In this document: piece by piece, positions 59,630-64,000 of the stretch
How positions within the stretch are numbered: position 1 is the stretch's first letter
Layout of the letters: every line of letters begins with the position of its first letter
NCBI GenBank assembly: GCA_960531495.1
Contig: OY482851.1
Location: 16,456,321-16,520,320 of the forward strand
DNA: 64,000 nucleotides
Source of the DNA: Zeus faber
Taxonomy: Eukaryota; Chordata; Actinopteri; Zeiformes; Zeidae
Direction of reading: 5' to 3'
Translations under genes and position numbers: made by a program
Notes under the pieces: generated by a model
What the model was told of the DNA's origin: nothing
Database searches by the model: none
Seen by the model: the letters and a program-made list of their open reading frames with translations, nothing else

Positions 59630-62600
59630 CGCGCGCGCGTGTGCGTCCACCAAACAGATATCATTTCCGAGGAGGATTTGAAGATCATTGCTAACTTGAC
59701 AGGCTGCTCCGCCAGGGCCCGCCCCCCTACCTGCAACACCACCCCCAACCTGAGCAGGTTTCGGACCGCCACCAGTGATTGCAACAACAGGTGAGCAGTA
59801 AACACCTGATTCTCAAACTTCTTTTCCATATCAAGGACCCTCAATTTGAAAGGCAGTAGGCCTTTTTTTTCTCTCAGATCGGTGAAGGCGTTATTGTCAG
59901 ACATTTATTCCAAAATGCCATACCTATAGTTAATTAGGGAGACACCAGTGACACTATGATCAAAACAGTCCTCACGGTACAACGTGTTGTAAATTAAATC
60001 ATATTGAAGTTTGGTTTTTCTGTGGACCCCTGGGGGGGCCCGGGACCCTACGTTGAGATCCACTGCAATATAGCAAACGAGCCAACCAATTTGAATGTAA
60101 ACCATTTAAAATTGCAATGATCGAGGAGTCACGGCTCAGTCATGTGCCTCACAAACGGTGTTAACCCAGTGATGTACGGGATCAAGCCCTGTACAGCTTG
60201 TCATTGTACTTTCTAGTTATTTCAATTGAGAATACAATGGAGAACAATACAAAACCAAACTCTTAATCACTGACAACCTTTTTTAAAAGTCAGCACAGCT
60301 GTGAGAGGGAGGGGAAGATTCTAAGTGTAAATTATTTAAACCATTCCAGGAAAAACCCACGCCTAGGGGCCTCCAACACACCCTTCACCCGCTGGTTACC
60401 TGCTGAGTATCAGGATGGGATCTCTCTACCCAAAGGCTGGGACCCTGAGCTGAAAATCAACAGATTTGTTCTCCCCTTGGTAAATAGACAAAACTCTAAT
60501 GTGAATGGCTAACATGCTATTAGTTGTGTATATCTGGCATATTTTATTCATACACAAGCGAAAAACAACAGAATATCTGCAGAAGGTTAAATAACCCATT
60601 TCAACATAACACATCGCCGAGGCAGTCATTTCCTCCGTTCCTGTCCACAGGTAAGACTCGTGTCCAACCGCATTTTGAAAACAGCCAATGACGATGTGTC
60701 GAGTGACTCGCTCTACACCCACCTTGTGACCATCTTTGGCCAATGGACGGATCACGACTTAACGTTCACCCCCCATTCCCCCGTCATCCGCTCGTTCAGC
60801 AGCGGCATCGACTGTGACGAGAGCTGTGAGAGCACAAATCCCTGTTTCCCCATAACGGTTGGTTGTTATTTCATCACAAATGAAGGATATTTACAGAATT
60901 GTATCACCCGCGCACTTTCAAAAATCAATTTTCACACGCCCTGACGGTGCCCTGCGACTGCTTTCCAGATTCCCAAAGGAGATGCCCGTTTCACGGCGTC
61001 GGGCGAACAATGCATGCCCTTCTTCCGTTCGGCGCCGGCTTGCGGCTCCGGAAACACGGGCCACCTCTTTGGGGCGAGCACCGTGCGCCAGCAGATGAAC
61101 TCCCTCACGGCGTTCATCGACGTGGGTCAGGTTTACGGTGCGGAGAGTGTGAAGGCTCGCAACCTCCGCAACCTCACCAACGACAGGGGCCTGATGAGGG
61201 TCAACACCCGGTTCAACGACAGTGGCCGTGAGCTCCTGCCTTTCTCGACAATGGCTGGGAACATGTGTGCCAACCGAGCTCGCATCACCAAAGTCAGTGG
61301 CGCCGAAGAGGTCCCCTGCTTCCTGGCCGGTGGGTAAAAATATAATATATCCAGTTTTAAACATGTTAACCTTGGTGAAGGCGTGAGATAACATGTTATG
61401 GGATTGCACATTTAACACGGGCTCTGCTCTTGTCTTTCAGGTGATGAGCGTTCCAACGAGAACATTGCCCTCACCTCCTTGCACACGTTGATGCTACGCG
61501 AACACAATCGTCTGGCGCGTGCTCTCGCCACACTCAACCCCGAATGGGACGGAGAAAGACTCTACCAAGAGGCCCGCAAGATCTTGGGTGGATGCCTCCA
61601 GGTCAGAATTAACCACTCATGCAGCGGAGATCTTTATCCGACAAAGTGTTAAAAGTGACATCTCAGTGGGCAGAGCTATTTACATGTCTCTCGTTCCTAT
61701 TTCAGGTCATCACGTATCGGGACTACTTGCTGCACATTGTCGGCCCGGATTTCATTCGCAAACAGTTGTCAAACTACCCCGGCTATGATGAAAACATCGA
61801 CCCCAGCATTTCGAATGTGTTCGCCACAGCTGCCTACCGTTTTGCCCACCTGATGGTTCAGCCCTTCATTTTCCGTCTCGATGAGATGTACAAGGAGCAT
61901 CGCCAGTTTCCCAGCCCACTGCTGCATAAAGCATTCTTCACACCATGGAGGGTGGTCTTTGAAGGTAAAGGAATTGTCATTCATCAAACTGTAGTTCTAG
62001 TTTTCATCCTAGTTCGACTGCGCTAAGGGTTTAATTCGATTTGCCCCAAACTCACAATTTTTTTGATCACAACTGACAATGTCTTGTATGCTGCGTAGGG
62101 GGTTTGGACCCGATCTTGAGGGGTCTGATGGGTCGGCAGGCGAAGCTCAACACACAGGACCAAATGATGCACGATGAGTTGAGGGAAAGGCTGTTTGAAT
62201 TCTCAAATAAGTTGGCCCTGGACCTCGGCTCTCTAAACATGCAGAGAGGCAGAGACCATGGACTCCCAGGTATGGTCTTATATTCAGATTACTCTGGGTT
62301 CTATTTATATGAAGACACAAATATCTGTAAACGTTAACATTCCTGGATTGTCCGTTACCGTTCAGGCTACAACAGCTGGCGGAAGTTCTGTGGTCTGTCG
62401 CAACCTAAAAACTTGAACCAGCTGGCTAGGGTCATGAAGAACCGCAAGATTGCTCAAAATCTGCTTGACCTCTACGGCACACCTGACAACATCGACGTGT
62501 GGCTGGGTGGAGTGGCCGAGCCCTTTGTCAAGGGCGGGAGAGTGGGGCCCGTGTTCGCCTGCCTCATTGCCACTCAGTTCCAAAACATCCGCAGCGGAGA

Positions 62601-63626
62601 CCGGTGAGCGTAAACAGCGCCGCCCGTTGGGACGTTGACGGACATTTGTTGCAAGTTGCATAGAATCCGGTATATTTGATATTCAGAAGCCAAATTAGTA
62701 CATTCACAAAGCCTCTAAATATTCCATGAAACTGTGAATTCCAGACTTTGGTTTGAAAATGAGGGAGTCTTCACGGACGAGCAGAAGGAATCCCTCAGTA
62801 AGACATCCCTTGCTCGTATTGTCTGTGACAACACCGGTATCACTGATGTCCCAGAGGCGCCCTTCTTATATCGTCCCCGAGGGTCTGGCTACACAAAATG
62901 CAGTGACATCCCTGCCTTTGACCTCAGCCCATGGAAAATGGGTGGTAAGTGGATACCCGTAACATCTTTCGGACTTATTTGATTCAAGGCAATGATGCTA
63001 ACTGATTTTTGTTAATGTAATTTTCTATAGCACAAGGTTCCCAGGGCCCACCTGGACCTCAAGGTCCGAAAGGTAAAAGTAGCGCTCTTTCTTTGTTATT
63101 CCCAATAAAAGTAGAATATGATGTGCTATGGTGTATGACACACACAAAAGGCTGCAATATTAAGTTTTTGTTGGTGTTTCACATCTTTTGTGATCCAGGA
63201 TCCAGGGGCCCGCGTGGTCGTAGAGGTCCAAGGGGTCGTCCTGGCGTGTCCCCAGCAAAAGTTGCTTTCGCTGTGCGACTGGGGAACAACTTTCCAAAGG
63301 CAGCCCAGCCCATCCTCTTCCGTGAGGTCATCTACAACGGACAGAACAGCTATAATGTCAGGACGGGGAAGTTTACCTGTCAAAAGCCCGGCGTCTATGA
63401 GTTCCACTTCAGCTGCACTATCAGCGACAGGGATGGAAACGTGGATCTGATGAAAAACGGAGAGCTGGTGTTGCACTCCTTCACCACCCGACAGAAAGGC
63501 CTGGTCACAGCCTCGGGAACCACTATCATGCAGCTCAAGAGGAGAGACCAAGTCTGGCTGATAGCAAACAATGGTGGCAATGGTATTACTGCTGACAGCT
63601 ACTTCTCAGGCCATTTTATTTTTTAG
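58459..63626 (+). CDS. mpx: Secreted myeloid-type heme peroxidase with C-terminal collagen and C1q domains
   Basis: MPO/EPO-type peroxidases use hydrogen peroxide to make microbicidal oxidants in granulocytes. Exons: 58459-58516, 58901-58991, 59318-59490, 59658-59790, 60350-60479, 60651-60857, 60969-61329, 61441-61601, 61706-61964, 62099-62269, 62366-62603, 62745-62944, 63031-63072, 63199-63626; 883 residues, every phase consistent. Signal peptide 1-19; propeptide to about 110. The heme domain (about 128-727) has QWTDHD with heme-linked Asp229, distal His230 and Ca-ligand Asp231; calcium loop TAFIDVG (311-317); catalytic Arg388 and heme-linked Glu391; proximal His486 in [24 protein letters not shown]. 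The residue matching MPO Met243 is Asn392. After KMG, exon 13 adds Gly-X-Y triplets and exon 14 adds more, about ten in all, then a full C1q domain (about 760-883: [21 protein letters not shown] end). Human MPO ends near position 727. Confidence 0.93.
58728..58800 (+). repeat. (AAT)n microsatellite
   Basis: AAT and AAAT repeats with ATG interruptions in peroxidase coding intron 1. Confidence 0.9.
59577..59640 (+). repeat. (TG)n(CG)n microsatellite
   Basis: About 25 TG units then GCGCGCGCG, directly before peroxidase exon 4; potential Z-DNA-forming purine-pyrimidine alternation. Confidence 0.92.
60012..60068 (-). repeat. hAT-like repeat end in peroxidase intron 4
   Basis: The reverse complement reads GGATCTCAACGTAGGGTCCC then 'gggcccccccaggggtcc', matching the left end of the element at 3213. 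Confidence 0.45.
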
Positions 63627-64000
63627 TTTAGTGCCACATTTTGCATTCTGACGCTGAGACATGTTAAGATAAAATAAGATATTATATTGCTAATATATTT
63701 GCGCATTACAGCAGCTGAGTGGGGAACAGTGTTGGAGCTTGTTCAAGTCATATAATAATACATACATCCATAGTTAAGCAGTGTATAAAAAAATGGTTAA
63801 AGTAATTCAACCCTTCTTCCGAAAAAGTGAGCATTCCTGAGTATTGTAAACTGTATGAAGTGATTCATTGATGCTGATGATATTTCCTCAAAATGTAGGT
63901 TAATATTTTGTTCTGTACATTTTTGTTTTTATTTTGTTTTCTTTCAAAAGTCATCTTTACATTTTCCTTGTTTTCCTTCCAACCTTTTTTAGTTGTACAT
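63627..64000 (+). other. mpx: 3' UTR of the peroxidase gene (partial)
   Basis: A/T-rich sequence with no new frame. No canonical AATAAA is seen before the window ends, so the polyadenylation site probably lies beyond. Confidence 0.5.

Noticed and set aside
60120..60200. tRNA-like A/B box pattern in peroxidase intron 4
   Set aside because: Boxes are degenerate and no cloverleaf could be drawn; at most an old SINE head.

Overview
The window is nuclear DNA from a ray-finned fish, most likely a percomorph-type teleost. Genes are split into many short exons with GT-AG introns. Between them lie long (CA)n, (CT)n, (GATA)n and (AT)n microsatellites, a tRNA-derived fish-type SINE, LINE tails and small inverted-repeat DNA elements. 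I found no bacterial, phage or CRISPR features. Exon boundaries below were read by eye from splice signals, reading phase and family conservation.

Layout, left to right. (1) 1-1640, minus: 5' four exons and the first bases of exon five of selenoprotein M (selenom), with an in-frame TGA for selenocysteine. (2) 8203-18257, plus: inpp5j, a phosphoinositide 5-phosphatase with a proline-rich N-terminus, 5-phosphatase domain, SKICH domain and RS/SP-rich tail. (3) 23877-29070, plus: mat2a, S-adenosylmethionine synthetase, whose 3' UTR carries five clear METTL16-type hairpins and a degenerate sixth. (4) 34.05-34.4 kb: a GC-rich promoter-like island followed by an unidentified possible exon. (5) 36338-37704, minus: c2orf68 homologue (UPF0561), head-to-head with (6) 38440-43608, plus: usp39, a tri-snRNP splicing factor with a degenerate protease fold. 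(7) about 45812-49225, minus: a saposin-family gene (surfactant protein B / prosaposin-like), tail-to-tail with usp39. (8) 57912-63626, plus: a secreted myeloid-type heme peroxidase fused in frame to a short collagen stretch and a C1q domain.

The gene order joins two blocks that are separate in human: selenom-inpp5j (22q12.2) and mat2a-c2orf68-usp39-sftpb (2p11.2), followed by the peroxidase. Links between gene functions are limited. Mat2a makes SAM, and its hairpins are the known substrate for SAM-sensing by METTL16. Usp39 is a core splicing factor. The peroxidase is a granulocyte-type immune effector.

The most interesting items are the peroxidase-collagen-C1q fusion, the conserved mat2a hairpin array, three phase-supported GC-AG introns, a long hairpin that pairs with a splice donor in inpp5j, a decayed duplicate exon in the saposin gene, and an inverted-repeat transposon carrying an (AT)n tract.
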